Notes under the pieces: model-generated
Told to the model about the DNA's origin: nothing
Database searches by the model: none
What the model saw: the letters and a program-made list of their open reading frames with translations, nothing else
Shown here: piece after piece, positions 49,191 to 58,515 of the stretch
How the letters are laid out: each line of letters opens with the position of its first letter
How positions within the stretch are numbered: the first letter of the stretch is position 1
DNA from: an uncultured SAR116 cluster alpha proteobacterium
GTDB taxonomy: Bacteria > Pseudomonadota > Alphaproteobacteria > Puniceispirillales > Marisalimonadaceae
DNA length: 64,000 nt
Direction: 5' to 3'
Assembly: GCA_902517815.1 (NCBI GenBank)
Contig: CABYED010000006.1
Location: 1 to 64,000, forward strand
Program-made: the position numbers and the translations under genes

Positions 49191-49879
49191 TGCAAAAACT
49201 TCTTGAAATAAATGGATTAAAGTCATGGTACGGCTTAAGTCAGGCTCTCTTTGATGTGAATCTAGAAATAAATCAAGGTGAAGTTGTTGCCCTTCTTGGT
49301 AGAAATGGCATGGGCAAATCAACCACAATCAGATCAATTTGTGGTTTAATAAGCAGTTATGAGGGTGAGATAAAATTTAAAAATATTTCAATTATTAATC
49401 AGCCAAGTTATAAAATTGCTCAGCTGGGAATTGGTCTTGTACCAGAAGGTAGAAGGGCATTTACAAATTTAACTGTTTTAGAGAATCTTACAGCAACTGC
49501 AGTTGAAGGAGAGTGGTCCTTAGAGTTGGTTTTTAGTTTATTTCCAAAATTAGCAGAAAGAAAATTTCAAAGCGCCTCTACTTTATCAGGTGGCGAACAA
49601 CAAATGCTTGTAATTGGACGGGCTTTAATGACAAACCCAAATTTACTCATTTTAGATGAAGCTACTGAAGGGTTATCTCCAACTATAAGGTCAGAAATAT
49701 GGAAAGTTATAACAATTTTAAAAAGTAAAGGAGTTTCAATTTTAATAATTGATAAATCACTTAAACAACTCCAAGATTTAGCTGATAAATTTTATATTTT
49801 AGAAAAAGGAAAAACAGTATGGGATGGTTTTTCAAATGATTTAACAAGCAAAATTGCTCAGAGATATTTAGGTGTTTAG
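49190..49879 (+). CDS. Branched-chain-type ABC transporter ATP-binding protein (LivF-like)
   Basis: LLGRNGMGKSTT, LSGGEQQMLVIGRALM, LLILDEATEGLSP. Confidence 0.92.
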   Translation: MQKLLEINGLKSWYGLSQALFDVNLEINQGEVVALLGRNGMGKSTTIRSICGLISSYEGEIKFKNISIINQPSYKIAQLGIGLVPEGRRAFTNLTVLENLTATAVEGEWSLELVFSLFPKLAERKFQSASTLSGGEQQMLVIGRALMTNPNLLILDEATEGLSPTIRSEIWKVITILKSKGVSILIIDKSLKQLQDLADKFYILEKGKTVWDGFSNDLTSKIAQRYLGV

Positions 49880-50182
49880 TTATATATGATTATTAAAATC
49901 ATCTAGCATATTAATTTCAGATTCACCTCCAACACCAGAAACAATTGCCCCCATTTCATTAAATTCTTGACTAACTTTTATCCAATTTTTTCTACCTTTT
50001 TCAAAGTGTGACTTTGAAATCCAATATTTCACAGTAAGAAAATTTGTGTCAGAAATGTCAACAGTTGTTTGTTTTATAAGACCAACTTTCATTTGCTCAT
50101 GTGCTACTTGATTACTATGTAGCTTTATGGCTTTTTTTGCTGTTTGGTTTGGGCATTTAATAGTTACTACTCTTACATACAT
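49880..50182 (-). CDS. Small hypothetical protein, possibly dimeric alpha/beta-barrel (ABM-like)
   Basis: 100-aa ORF in an otherwise unoccupied convergent slot; abuts the livF-like stop. Confidence 0.5.
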   Translation of the reverse strand: MYVRVVTIKCPNQTAKKAIKLHSNQVAHEQMKVGLIKQTTVDISDTNFLTVKYWISKSHFEKGRKNWIKVSQEFNEMGAIVSGVGGESEINMLDDFNNHI

Positions 50183-50229
50183 GAAATTATTTTCTAATCA
50201 AAGTTAAGGTTATATTTAAATTCATCAAA

Positions 50230-51561
50230 TCAAAAGTTACAAACAGAATCAATAGTGATTTTGAGTTTTTCAGAAATTTCATCAATCTCATTCTCATTAA
50301 TAATAAACGGAGGTGCAATTAGAATATGATCGCCAATTTCTCCGTTTATTGTTCCCTGCATTGGATAACAAATTAATCCTTCGTCTAAAGCCTTTTTCTT
50401 AATCTTTCCTGCTACATTTAATTTTTTAGGAAAAGGCTCCTTAGTTGATCTGTCAGCCACAAGTTCTATAGCTCTGAATAAACCTCTACCTCTAATATCT
50501 CCAATATATTGATTTTGGCCTAACGATCTTGTTAAGCTTTCTTGCAGTATGTTACCTTTTTCTTTTACTTTAGACGGATAATTATCATTTATTAATTTAC
50601 CTAAAACGGCATATGAAGCTGCAGATGCTATTGGATGACCAAGATATGTGTGTCCATGTTGAAAAAATCCAGATCCACTTTCTATCGCTTCATATATATG
50701 ATTTTGACATATCATAGCTCCAATTGGTTGATATCCTGCTCCCAAACCCTTGGCGACAGTAATAATATCAGGAATAACCGGTTCATCATCGCAAGCAAAT
50801 AAAGATCCAGTTCTTCCCATACCACACATAACTTCATCTAAAATTAATAAAACATCGTATTTATTACAGATTTCTCTTATAAGCTTGAAATATCCTGGTA
50901 CAGCTGTAAGAGCACCTGCAGTTGCTCCAACAACTGTTTCTGCAATAAAAGCCATAACATTATGTGGACCCAAATTTAAAATTTCATCTTCCAATTCTTT
51001 TGCAACTCTTTGTCCGTAATCCCATTCAGTTTCGTCTGATCTTTTATTTCTATATACGTAACAAGGTGAAATTAAGCTGGTTTCAATTAGTAAATCCTCA
51101 AAAAAATTTCTTCTCCAAACATTACCCCCAGATGCTAAAGCTCCAAGAGTATTTCCATGATAACTTTGTCTTCTAGATATAACCTTGTGTTTTTTTGGTT
51201 TTCCTATTTCAATAAAATATTGTTTTGCAAGTTTTATTGAGGCCTCTACAGCTTCAGAACCACTTGAAACAAGGTATACTTTATCTAATCCAGATGGAGA
51301 AATTTTAGCTAATAAATTTGCTAGTTTCTCAGCAGGTTCGTTAGTAAAAAAAGATGTATGTGCATAAGCTAATTTTTCTGTTTGATTAATAATTGCGTCT
51401 TTTACTGTATTGTCCGAATGACCTAAGCATGAAACTGCAGCACCACCTGACCCATCAATATATTTTTTTCCATTATTATCTACTATATAACATCCTTCAC
51501 CTTTAATAGCTGTGGGTAGGATATAATTTGAATGTCTAGGAAAAATATTACTACGTTTCAT
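50230..51561 (-). CDS. Class III aminotransferase (PLP)
   Basis: GSEAVEASIKLAKQYF, LLILDEVMCGMGRTG, PDIITVAKGLGAGYQPIGAMI. Confidence 0.92.
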   Translation of the reverse strand: MKRSNIFPRHSNYILPTAIKGEGCYIVDNNGKKYIDGSGGAAVSCLGHSDNTVKDAIINQTEKLAYAHTSFFTNEPAEKLANLLAKISPSGLDKVYLVSSGSEAVEASIKLAKQYFIEIGKPKKHKVISRRQSYHGNTLGALASGGNVWRRNFFEDLLIETSLISPCYVYRNKRSDETEWDYGQRVAKELEDEILNLGPHNVMAFIAETVVGATAGALTAVPGYFKLIREICNKYDVLLILDEVMCGMGRTGSLFACDDEPVIPDIITVAKGLGAGYQPIGAMICQNHIYEAIESGSGFFQHGHTYLGHPIASAASYAVLGKLINDNYPSKVKEKGNILQESLTRSLGQNQYIGDIRGRGLFRAIELVADRSTKEPFPKKLNVAGKIKKKALDEGLICYPMQGTINGEIGDHILIAPPFIINENEIDEISEKLKITIDSVCNF

Positions 51562-51569
51562 ATTGTTTT

Positions 51570-51875
51570 CTAAAATGTTGTTTCTCCAAAATCTTGAGTA
51601 ACTCCACCAACAAAGTGGATTGTTTTAGGTGATAAGGTTTTGACATATTTAGCTATGTTTTCATCAATTAACTTATCAATTTTTTTCATTGATTCAGCAT
51701 CAGGAAACTCCCATAAAACTACACTTACGTTGGGTGTTTGCGGATTTTTCATAGCTCTAAACCTAACTCCTTTTACTTGTTGAAGTAAATTAGGCCATCT
51801 AGTTTCAAGTATTGATTCGAATAATTCGCAATCTTCAGTAGATGAGAAGGTTCTTACAAAAATTTTAATTAACAT
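51570..51875 (-). CDS. Small ABM-like hypothetical protein
   Basis: 101 aa; MLIKIFVRTFSSTEDCELFESILETRWPNLLQQVKGVRFRAM..SVVLWEFPDAESM; immediately upstream of the aminotransferase. Confidence 0.55.
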   Translation of the reverse strand: MLIKIFVRTFSSTEDCELFESILETRWPNLLQQVKGVRFRAMKNPQTPNVSVVLWEFPDAESMKKIDKLIDENIAKYVKTLSPKTIHFVGGVTQDFGETTF

Positions 51876-51972
51876 TGTTTCTCCAGACGTAAAACCATCT
51901 TAAATTTATTACAATTTAAAGTTTTGTATATTATGTTAATTTTTGCAAATAATATAAATTCTTGGTGGGGAA

Positions 51973-52200
51973 ATGATGTTTAATATAGCATTTAGAAAAG
52001 ATGTTTTTCTTAGAGCTTTAAAAATGGCTTTGATAGTAGGGATCATTTTAGCAATAATTAATCATGGGGATCATATTTTTTTAGGAACGATAACAGTAAC
52101 AAATTGGACTAAAATCTTAATTACTTTTTGTGTTCCCTTTTGTGTTTCAACAGTTTCATCTGTTCTTGTAATTAAAAAAGACCAGTTAACATTTAGATAA
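51973..52200 (+). CDS. NrtS-like small membrane protein (nitrate/nitrite transporter NrtS family)
   Basis: 75 aa; FLRALKMALIVGIILAIINHGDHIFLGTITVTNWTKILITFCVPFCVSTVSSV matches my recollection of NrtS-type proteins. Confidence 0.65.
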   Translation: MMFNIAFRKDVFLRALKMALIVGIILAIINHGDHIFLGTITVTNWTKILITFCVPFCVSTVSSVLVIKKDQLTFR

Positions 52201-52207
52201 AGATAAG

Positions 52208-52996
52208 TTGGTAATGAATAAATTTTTAAATGTCTTAATTTTTATAACAATCTTTTCCTTATTTAACTTTTCAGCAAGTTCCAAACAAGAAAATTATTAT
52301 TATGAGGCTCAGTTTGGAAATTTATTTGTTGGTAAAGCAGAAGTTTTGTTTAGATCAACGTCTCAAAATTTATATATTAATATAAAATCACAAACTGCTG
52401 GCATTTTAGACGTATTATATGAATACAATGGCGTATTAAAATCGACATCAATAAAAAACAAAAGTACTTGGTTGCCAAATAAATTTTCAGCTGGTGGAGT
52501 GTTTAATAAGAAAAAGCGAACTACGGATATTCAATGGGTCAATGATTATAAAACTGTAAGTTATGTAAATGTTCCTGCTATAGATCTTAAAAAATACCAT
52601 GAAGTTCAAAAGTCAAGTTTGGTTAATGTAATCGATCCAATAACAGCCTTTATGAGAGTTATTGAAAAAATTAATGAAGAAAATACTTGTGACCAAAACT
52701 TCAAAGTTTTCGATGGCAGAAGGCGATATGACTTAGAAATTAAAACGATTGGAAATAGCACAATTGATAATGATAGACCTAAATCATATAAAGGCAATGT
52801 GCTGGTATGTGGATTGAGAGTTTTCCCAATAGGTGGTCATAGGCTTAAAACAAAATGGAAACCAAGCGAAGATAAGATTTCTGACGTCAAAGTATTTTTT
52901 GGCAAAGATCAGAATAAAGATTATGTGCCCGTTAGAGTTCAGATAAAGAGATGGTTTGGAACAGTAGTTATACGTCTTATTCAAAAGACGCTTTAG
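52208..52996 (+). CDS. DUF3108 domain-containing exported protein
   Basis: Signal peptide; YYYEAQFGNLFVGKAEVLF, DPITAFMRVIEKI, FDGRRRYDLEI. Confidence 0.75.
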   Translation: MVMNKFLNVLIFITIFSLFNFSASSKQENYYYEAQFGNLFVGKAEVLFRSTSQNLYINIKSQTAGILDVLYEYNGVLKSTSIKNKSTWLPNKFSAGGVFNKKKRTTDIQWVNDYKTVSYVNVPAIDLKKYHEVQKSSLVNVIDPITAFMRVIEKINEENTCDQNFKVFDGRRRYDLEIKTIGNSTIDNDRPKSYKGNVLVCGLRVFPIGGHRLKTKWKPSEDKISDVKVFFGKDQNKDYVPVRVQIKRWFGTVVIRLIQKTL

Positions 52997-52999
52997 ATT

Positions 53000-53851
53000 A
53001 TGAAAATTGGATTAATAGGTAACAATATTTCATCCTCAAATGCTCCAGATATTCATATCCGTCTAGCAAAAATATTTCAAATCCCCTTAGAATATTTATT
53101 GTTTGATTTGAAAGATAAAGAAGAAAATTATTTTGTAGTTTTGTTACAAGAATTAAGAGCTGCAGGGTTCAAAGGAGTGAATATTACATTTCCTTTTAAA
53201 GAAAAAGTAATTAAGCATGTTGATAATATATCTAAGAACTCAAGAAATGTTGGATCAGCAAATACACTTATATTCAAAAAAAAAATTACAGCTCAGAATA
53301 CTGATTATACAGGTTTTTTGAAAACTTATAATTTTCATTTTGGTAAAAATACTCCTGGAAAAATTTTAGTGTTAGGTACTGGTGGAGTAAGTAGGGCAAT
53401 TTCTTTTGGTCTAGCTTCTCTGGGAGCAGAAAAGATTATTTTAATTGATAAAGATGAAATTAAATCGAACAGATTATCTAAAGATTTAAGCATTTTAAAT
53501 ATAAATTGTGTTGTAACAAAAGCTGATCAAATAGAAAAAAATTTATCTAGTTTTGATGGTATAATTAACTGCACACCAGTTGGTCATTATGATTTTCCTG
53601 GATGTCCATTAGGTAATCTAATGCCGAATAAGAAACAATGGATTTTTGATGCAGTGTACACTCCAGCTAAAACCAATTTCATCAAGAAAGGAGAACAAGT
53701 TGGCGCAAAAATTATTTCAGGCATTGATCTTTTTATTTTTCAAGCAATAGACGCTTTTTTATATTTTACTGAAAACAAAGAAAATGATCACGATCTTACA
53801 AATCATATACATAAGTTAAGAAAACATTATTTCGATAAGCTATATATTTGA
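53000..53851 (+). CDS. aroE: Shikimate dehydrogenase
   Basis: GVNITFPFKEKVIKHVD, GSANTLIF, AQNTDYTGFLKTY, VLGTGGVSRAISFGL, NCTPVG. Confidence 0.85.
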   Translation: MKIGLIGNNISSSNAPDIHIRLAKIFQIPLEYLLFDLKDKEENYFVVLLQELRAAGFKGVNITFPFKEKVIKHVDNISKNSRNVGSANTLIFKKKITAQNTDYTGFLKTYNFHFGKNTPGKILVLGTGGVSRAISFGLASLGAEKIILIDKDEIKSNRLSKDLSILNINCVVTKADQIEKNLSSFDGIINCTPVGHYDFPGCPLGNLMPNKKQWIFDAVYTPAKTNFIKKGEQVGAKIISGIDLFIFQAIDAFLYFTENKENDHDLTNHIHKLRKHYFDKLYI

Positions 53852-53852
53852 A

Positions 53853-55079
53853 TTAAGACTTGTTTTCAAAAATAATTTCATTTTTAAAAAGTCTATTAAT
53901 TCCATCCTCTGAATAACCATTTTCCCTTAAGACTTCTCTTGTATGTTCGCCAATAACAGGTGGTTTATATTTAACGCCTACTGCCTTAGATCTACTAAAC
54001 TTAATCGGTGAAGAAACACCTTTGTAATCCTCTTTTGAGATAGTCATTTTTCTTTCTTTTGTTTGAGGATGATTTAAAGCTTCCTCAATATTCCTTACGG
54101 GTCCTGCAGGAACGCCTGCTGACAACAGTTTTTCTGAAAATTCAACTCCATCTACTTTACTAAGAGCATCTTCTAAATATTTGGTCAGTTCTTTTCTGTT
54201 TTTTACTCTATCACCATTAGTTAAAAATCTTTTATCTTTTGCAAGATGATCTAAATCTAAAGCTTTACAGAGTCTTATAAAACCAGCATCGTTACCGATT
54301 CCCATAAAAATCTCATTAGTTGCTGTTTTGAATTTATCATATGGGGAAATATTTGGGTGTGCATTTCCAGTAGCTTTACCTGGTTTTTTTGATAAAAAAT
54401 AATTGCCAGTATGTGGGTGCATCAATGCAAGTGCTGAATCATAAAGAGACATATCCAAAAATTGACCTAAGCCAGATATTTCTCTTTCTTGCAGTGCCAT
54501 TAAAATTCCTATTGTCGAATAAAGTCCAGTACCCATATCAACTACAGGAGCCCCAATTCTTACATCGCCTCCGTCAGCATGACCATTCACTGACATCATA
54601 CCAGTCATAGCTTGAACTATCGCATCATAGCCTGGTGCCCCACCAAGTGGACCTTTAGCTCCAAATCCTGAAATTCTACAGTGAATTAATTTAGGAAATT
54701 TTTCTTTTAAAACTTCCTCATAACCCAAACCCCATTTTTCCATTGTACCAGTTTTGAAGTTTTCAATAACTATATCTGAGTTTTTTAGAAGTTCTAAAAT
54801 TATTTCCTTACCTTCTTGTTTGGTAAGATCGATTGCTATAGATTTCTTATTCCTATTAACGTTTATAAAATATGAAGCCATATCGTTTATAAAAGGTGGT
54901 CCCCAAGCTCTAACTTCATCACCAATTTTTGATTCTATCTTAATCACATCAGCTCCGTGATCTGCAAGTATTTGAGTAGCGTAAGGTCCTCCAAGAACTC
55001 TTGTCAGGTCTAAAATCTTAATCCCATTTAATGCATGGTTATTTTTAATTTTTTCTATCATTATATTACTTTCTAACAA
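53853..55079 (-). CDS. CaiB/BaiF-family CoA transferase
   Basis: ILDLTRVLGGPYATQILADHGADVIKIE, NVNRNKKSIAIDL, PGYDAIVQAMTGMMSV. Confidence 0.93.
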   Translation of the reverse strand: MLESNIMIEKIKNNHALNGIKILDLTRVLGGPYATQILADHGADVIKIESKIGDEVRAWGPPFINDMASYFINVNRNKKSIAIDLTKQEGKEIILELLKNSDIVIENFKTGTMEKWGLGYEEVLKEKFPKLIHCRISGFGAKGPLGGAPGYDAIVQAMTGMMSVNGHADGGDVRIGAPVVDMGTGLYSTIGILMALQEREISGLGQFLDMSLYDSALALMHPHTGNYFLSKKPGKATGNAHPNISPYDKFKTATNEIFMGIGNDAGFIRLCKALDLDHLAKDKRFLTNGDRVKNRKELTKYLEDALSKVDGVEFSEKLLSAGVPAGPVRNIEEALNHPQTKERKMTISKEDYKGVSSPIKFSRSKAVGVKYKPPVIGEHTREVLRENGYSEDGINRLFKNEIIFENKS

Positions 55080-56246
55080 CTAATAAGATTTTGGTAGTCC
55101 AAGAACACGTTCGGAGATATAATTTAAGATCATTTGAGCACTTACAGGAGCCAATTTGGGGATCAAAGATTCTCTCAATAACCTCTCAACATGATATTCT
55201 TTAGCATATCCCATACCACCCAAGGTTACGACTGCTTGCGTAGCTGCTTTAAATCCAGCTTCAGCTGCAAAATATTTAGCTGCGTTAGCCATTCCTCCTG
55301 CGTTTTCTCCTTTATCGTATTGATAAGCTGCTCTTGCAATTAGTAGTTCTGCAGCTTCTAATTCTATCCAATTTTCTGCTAATGGGTGTTGAATACTTTG
55401 ATTTTTCCCAATAGGTCTATTAAAAACCACTCTGTCATTTGCGTACTTAACTGCTCTTGACAATGCATTTTTACCTATTCCTAAAGCTTCTGCGGCAATA
55501 AGAATTCTCTCTGGGTTAAGGCTGTCTAGAATATATTTAAAGCCCTTACCTTCTTCACCAATTCTGTCAAATTCAGGTACTTCAAGATTATCTATAAATA
55601 TTTGGTTGCTATCAACTGCTGCTCTTCCCATCTTAGAGATTTCTCTTACTTCTATTTTTTCTCTATCTAAATTTGTATAAAACAAAGTTAAACCGTCTGT
55701 ATTTTTTTTACATTCTTCAATGGGACTTGTTCGGGCTAATAAAAGTATTTTATCAGCAATTTTAGCAGTTGATGTCCAAATTTTTTGACCATTAACTAAA
55801 TACCCATTATTCATTTTTTTGGCAAAAGTTTTTAATCTACCAGTATCTAAACCTGCATCTGGTTCAGTAACACCAAAGCAAGTTTTTTCTTTTCCTAATA
55901 TTAATGGTGGTAACCACTTGTCTTTTTGTTCTTTAGTTCCATATACTACAATTGGGTGTGGTCCAAAAATATTAATGTGTATAGAAGATGCAGCTGCCAT
56001 ACCGCCACCTGTTTCTGAAATTTTTTGCATAAAAATTGATGCTTCACTCACACCTAAAGCACTTCCTCCATACTCTTTAGGCATACAAATACCTAACCAT
56101 CCCCCATTAGCTACCTCTTCATAAAACTTTTGGGGGAATTTACTTTCTTTATCGCATTGAAGCCAATATTCATCATTGTAGCTTTTCATAATATTATTCA
56201 CGGAATCAATAATAGATAACTGAGTTTGATTTAGATTGAATTCCAT
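55080..56246 (-). CDS. Acyl-CoA dehydrogenase family protein
   Basis: CFGVTEPDAGLDTGRLKTFA, GQKIWTSTAKIADKILLLART, TLGGMGYAKEYHVERLLRES. Confidence 0.9.
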   Translation of the reverse strand: MEFNLNQTQLSIIDSVNNIMKSYNDEYWLQCDKESKFPQKFYEEVANGGWLGICMPKEYGGSALGVSEASIFMQKISETGGGMAAASSIHINIFGPHPIVVYGTKEQKDKWLPPLILGKEKTCFGVTEPDAGLDTGRLKTFAKKMNNGYLVNGQKIWTSTAKIADKILLLARTSPIEECKKNTDGLTLFYTNLDREKIEVREISKMGRAAVDSNQIFIDNLEVPEFDRIGEEGKGFKYILDSLNPERILIAAEALGIGKNALSRAVKYANDRVVFNRPIGKNQSIQHPLAENWIELEAAELLIARAAYQYDKGENAGGMANAAKYFAAEAGFKAATQAVVTLGGMGYAKEYHVERLLRESLIPKLAPVSAQMILNYISERVLGLPKSY

Positions 56247-56250
56247 AAAC

Positions 56251-56847
56251 TTATCTTGCTAAATTATGATAATTATTATTTGGTTCCATTTCGGTTGCCG
56301 AAGCTAGTCTGTTGGTCATGTTAAATAAACCAACAATTGCACTAATGTCCCAAATATCTCTATCTGAATATCCAACATCCCTCAGTTTTTTTCTATCATT
56401 TTCACCAATTTCAGATGGGTCTTTTGTTAATTTTTTTGTAAAATTAAGTAATTCGTCTTGTTTTTTTGGCAATTCTGCAGACCTGAAGTTTGCAGCTATT
56501 CGTTCTCCTAATTGAGGGTCTTTTGATAATTCTCTAACTGCAGATCCATGAGCTACTAAACAATAAAAGCAATGATTTTCTGAAGAAACCGTCACGGCAA
56601 TCATTTCTCTTTCTAATTTTGTTAAACCAGACTCACCTAACATTAAAGCATTATATAATTTAGTAAAACCTTCAAATTGTTTTGGAAATTTTGCAAAAGC
56701 AGCAAGAACATTTGGTATAAAGCCAAGTTTTTGTTGAACAATTTCTAAGTAGTTCTTTACTTGATCTTCTCCATCTTTAGTACCTTTATAATCTAGATCT
56801 AATTTAGTTAAGTTGCCCTTTTGGCCTTGCTTTGTAATCGTTGCCAT
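56251..56847 (-). CDS. Peroxidase-related (AhpD/carboxymuconolactone decarboxylase-fold) protein
   Basis: NHCFYCLVAHGSAVRELS CxxC motif; LTKLEREMIAVTVS. Confidence 0.85.
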   Translation of the reverse strand: MATITKQGQKGNLTKLDLDYKGTKDGEDQVKNYLEIVQQKLGFIPNVLAAFAKFPKQFEGFTKLYNALMLGESGLTKLEREMIAVTVSSENHCFYCLVAHGSAVRELSKDPQLGERIAANFRSAELPKKQDELLNFTKKLTKDPSEIGENDRKKLRDVGYSDRDIWDISAIVGLFNMTNRLASATEMEPNNNYHNLAR

Positions 56848-57645
56848 TTACTTCTCCATTAACCAATTTGGTTTTCTCTTCTCAAAAAAAGCATTAATTC
56901 CTTCTATTGCCTCAGGATTTTCCCATACATCTGCGAGAGCTTCAACAGTAAATCGAATAGTATTTTCATCTATTTTTACAGATAAATTTCTTACCAGTTT
57001 TTTTGAAGCACATAATGCAGCCGGCGCATTTTTTAAAAAAGGTGAAATTTCTTTTGTTATGGTGTCATCTATTTTATCACTTGTAGTAAACGACTTTATT
57101 AAAGCAATTTTTTGTCCTTCTTGAGGAGAAAATGTGCGGGCACTGGTAAACATGTCTATGGCATTGCTCGATCCAACTTTCAAAATCACATATGGACTGA
57201 TTGTTGCTGGAATTAAGCCAAGCTTTGCTTCTGTAAGTGCTAATTTTATATTATCTAAAGATATTGCTATATCACATACAGATATAATTCCAATGCCGCC
57301 CCCAAAAGCATTTCCTTCAATTTTTGCAATTAAAGGTTTTGGAAAATTATACATTTTAAAAAGAAGCATTGCTAATTTTTTAGCTTCTTTTATTCTAGTT
57401 GATCTGTCAGAAAAAATTTGTTTTTTCATCCAATCTAAATCTCCTCCAGCACAAAAAGATTTTCCATTGGCTGACAAAATTAACACTCGAGTATTTTCAT
57501 CTTTTGATAGATTTTCAAAAGCATCACTTAATTCTTCAATCATTGTTGGTGATAAAGCATTATGTTTATCAGGTTGATTTAAAATAATGTGAGATACTCC
57601 CCCCTTATTCTGTAATATTATCGAATTTTTTTTAATTTCAGTCAT
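56848..57645 (-). CDS. liuC: Enoyl-CoA hydratase, methylglutaconyl-CoA hydratase-like
   Basis: SFCAGGDLDWMKKQ, AKIEGNAFGGGIGIISVCDIAI; in the liu operon. Confidence 0.82.
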   Translation of the reverse strand: MTEIKKNSIILQNKGGVSHIILNQPDKHNALSPTMIEELSDAFENLSKDENTRVLILSANGKSFCAGGDLDWMKKQIFSDRSTRIKEAKKLAMLLFKMYNFPKPLIAKIEGNAFGGGIGIISVCDIAISLDNIKLALTEAKLGLIPATISPYVILKVGSSNAIDMFTSARTFSPQEGQKIALIKSFTTSDKIDDTITKEISPFLKNAPAALCASKKLVRNLSVKIDENTIRFTVEALADVWENPEAIEGINAFFEKRKPNWLMEK

Positions 57646-57649
57646 GGTT

Positions 57650-58504
57650 TCAGTTTAAGATTAATTTCTGAGCAATTACACTACATTCTTTTAATCTATC
57701 TCTATCAAGGTTCGTTTCGTAACCTTTAGATAATAGTAATTTGTTAACTTTTTCTGTTGCTACATTTCCTTTTGCTCCTGGTGAATATGGACAGCCACCT
57801 AATCCCCCTACAGATGCATCAAACGTCTTTATACCATTTTCTAAGCAGACATTAATGTTATCAAGGGCATTTTGATAAGTATCGTGAAAATGGCCAGCTA
57901 ATTTATCTGCTGATAAATATTTTAAGCATTCTTTTACTACCTCTAGTGTTTGATCTGGTGTTCCTTTGCCGGTCGTATCACCAAGTGAAATTTCGTAGCA
58001 CCCCATTTTAAACAAATCTTTTGCAATTTGACCCACAATTTTAGGATTGACAAAATTCTCATAAGGGCAGTGAGTTACGCAACTAATGTAACCTCTTACA
58101 GGTATATTTAATTTTGAAGCTTTTTCAGTTATTGGAATAAATCGTTTGAGACTAGTTTCAATGTCGCAGTTAGTATTTTTTTTGCAAAATGTCTCAGATG
58201 CTGCAGTAAAAATTGCTACTTCATCGACATTAGCATTTAAAGCGTCATTAAACCCTCTTTCATTGGGTGTTAAAGCAGTGTATTTAGTGTTTTTATTTCT
58301 ATTAATTTTACTAAAAACTTCTGCTGCATCAGCCAGTTGAGGAACCCATTTGTGACTTACAAAACTAGATGTCTCTATCTTGTTAAAACCACACTGAGAT
58401 AGTTGGTCAATTAAAAAAACTTTTTCATCAGTTGAAATAAATTTTTTCTCATTTTGAAGCCCGTCTCTTGGGCTCATTTCAAAAATATTTACTAAATTTC
58501 TCAA
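57650..58504 (-). CDS. liuE: Hydroxymethylglutaryl-CoA lyase
   Basis: EMSPRDGLQNEKKFISTDEKV, EISLGDTTGKGTP, GHFHDTYQNALDN, SVGGLGGCPYSPGAKGNVATE. Confidence 0.93.
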   Translation of the reverse strand: MRNLVNIFEMSPRDGLQNEKKFISTDEKVFLIDQLSQCGFNKIETSSFVSHKWVPQLADAAEVFSKINRNKNTKYTALTPNERGFNDALNANVDEVAIFTAASETFCKKNTNCDIETSLKRFIPITEKASKLNIPVRGYISCVTHCPYENFVNPKIVGQIAKDLFKMGCYEISLGDTTGKGTPDQTLEVVKECLKYLSADKLAGHFHDTYQNALDNINVCLENGIKTFDASVGGLGGCPYSPGAKGNVATEKVNKLLLSKGYETNLDRDRLKECSVIAQKLILN

Positions 58505-58515
58505 ATAAGCACCTA

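Noticed and set aside
49640-49760. Lack of a conserved H-loop His in the LivF-like ATPase (IIDKSLKQL)
   Set aside because: LivF-type ATPases commonly lack the His here (for example AEQN), so this is not evidence of inactivity.
57134-57577. 147-aa plus-strand ORF
   Set aside because: Fully antisense to the liuC-like gene, no recognisable motifs.
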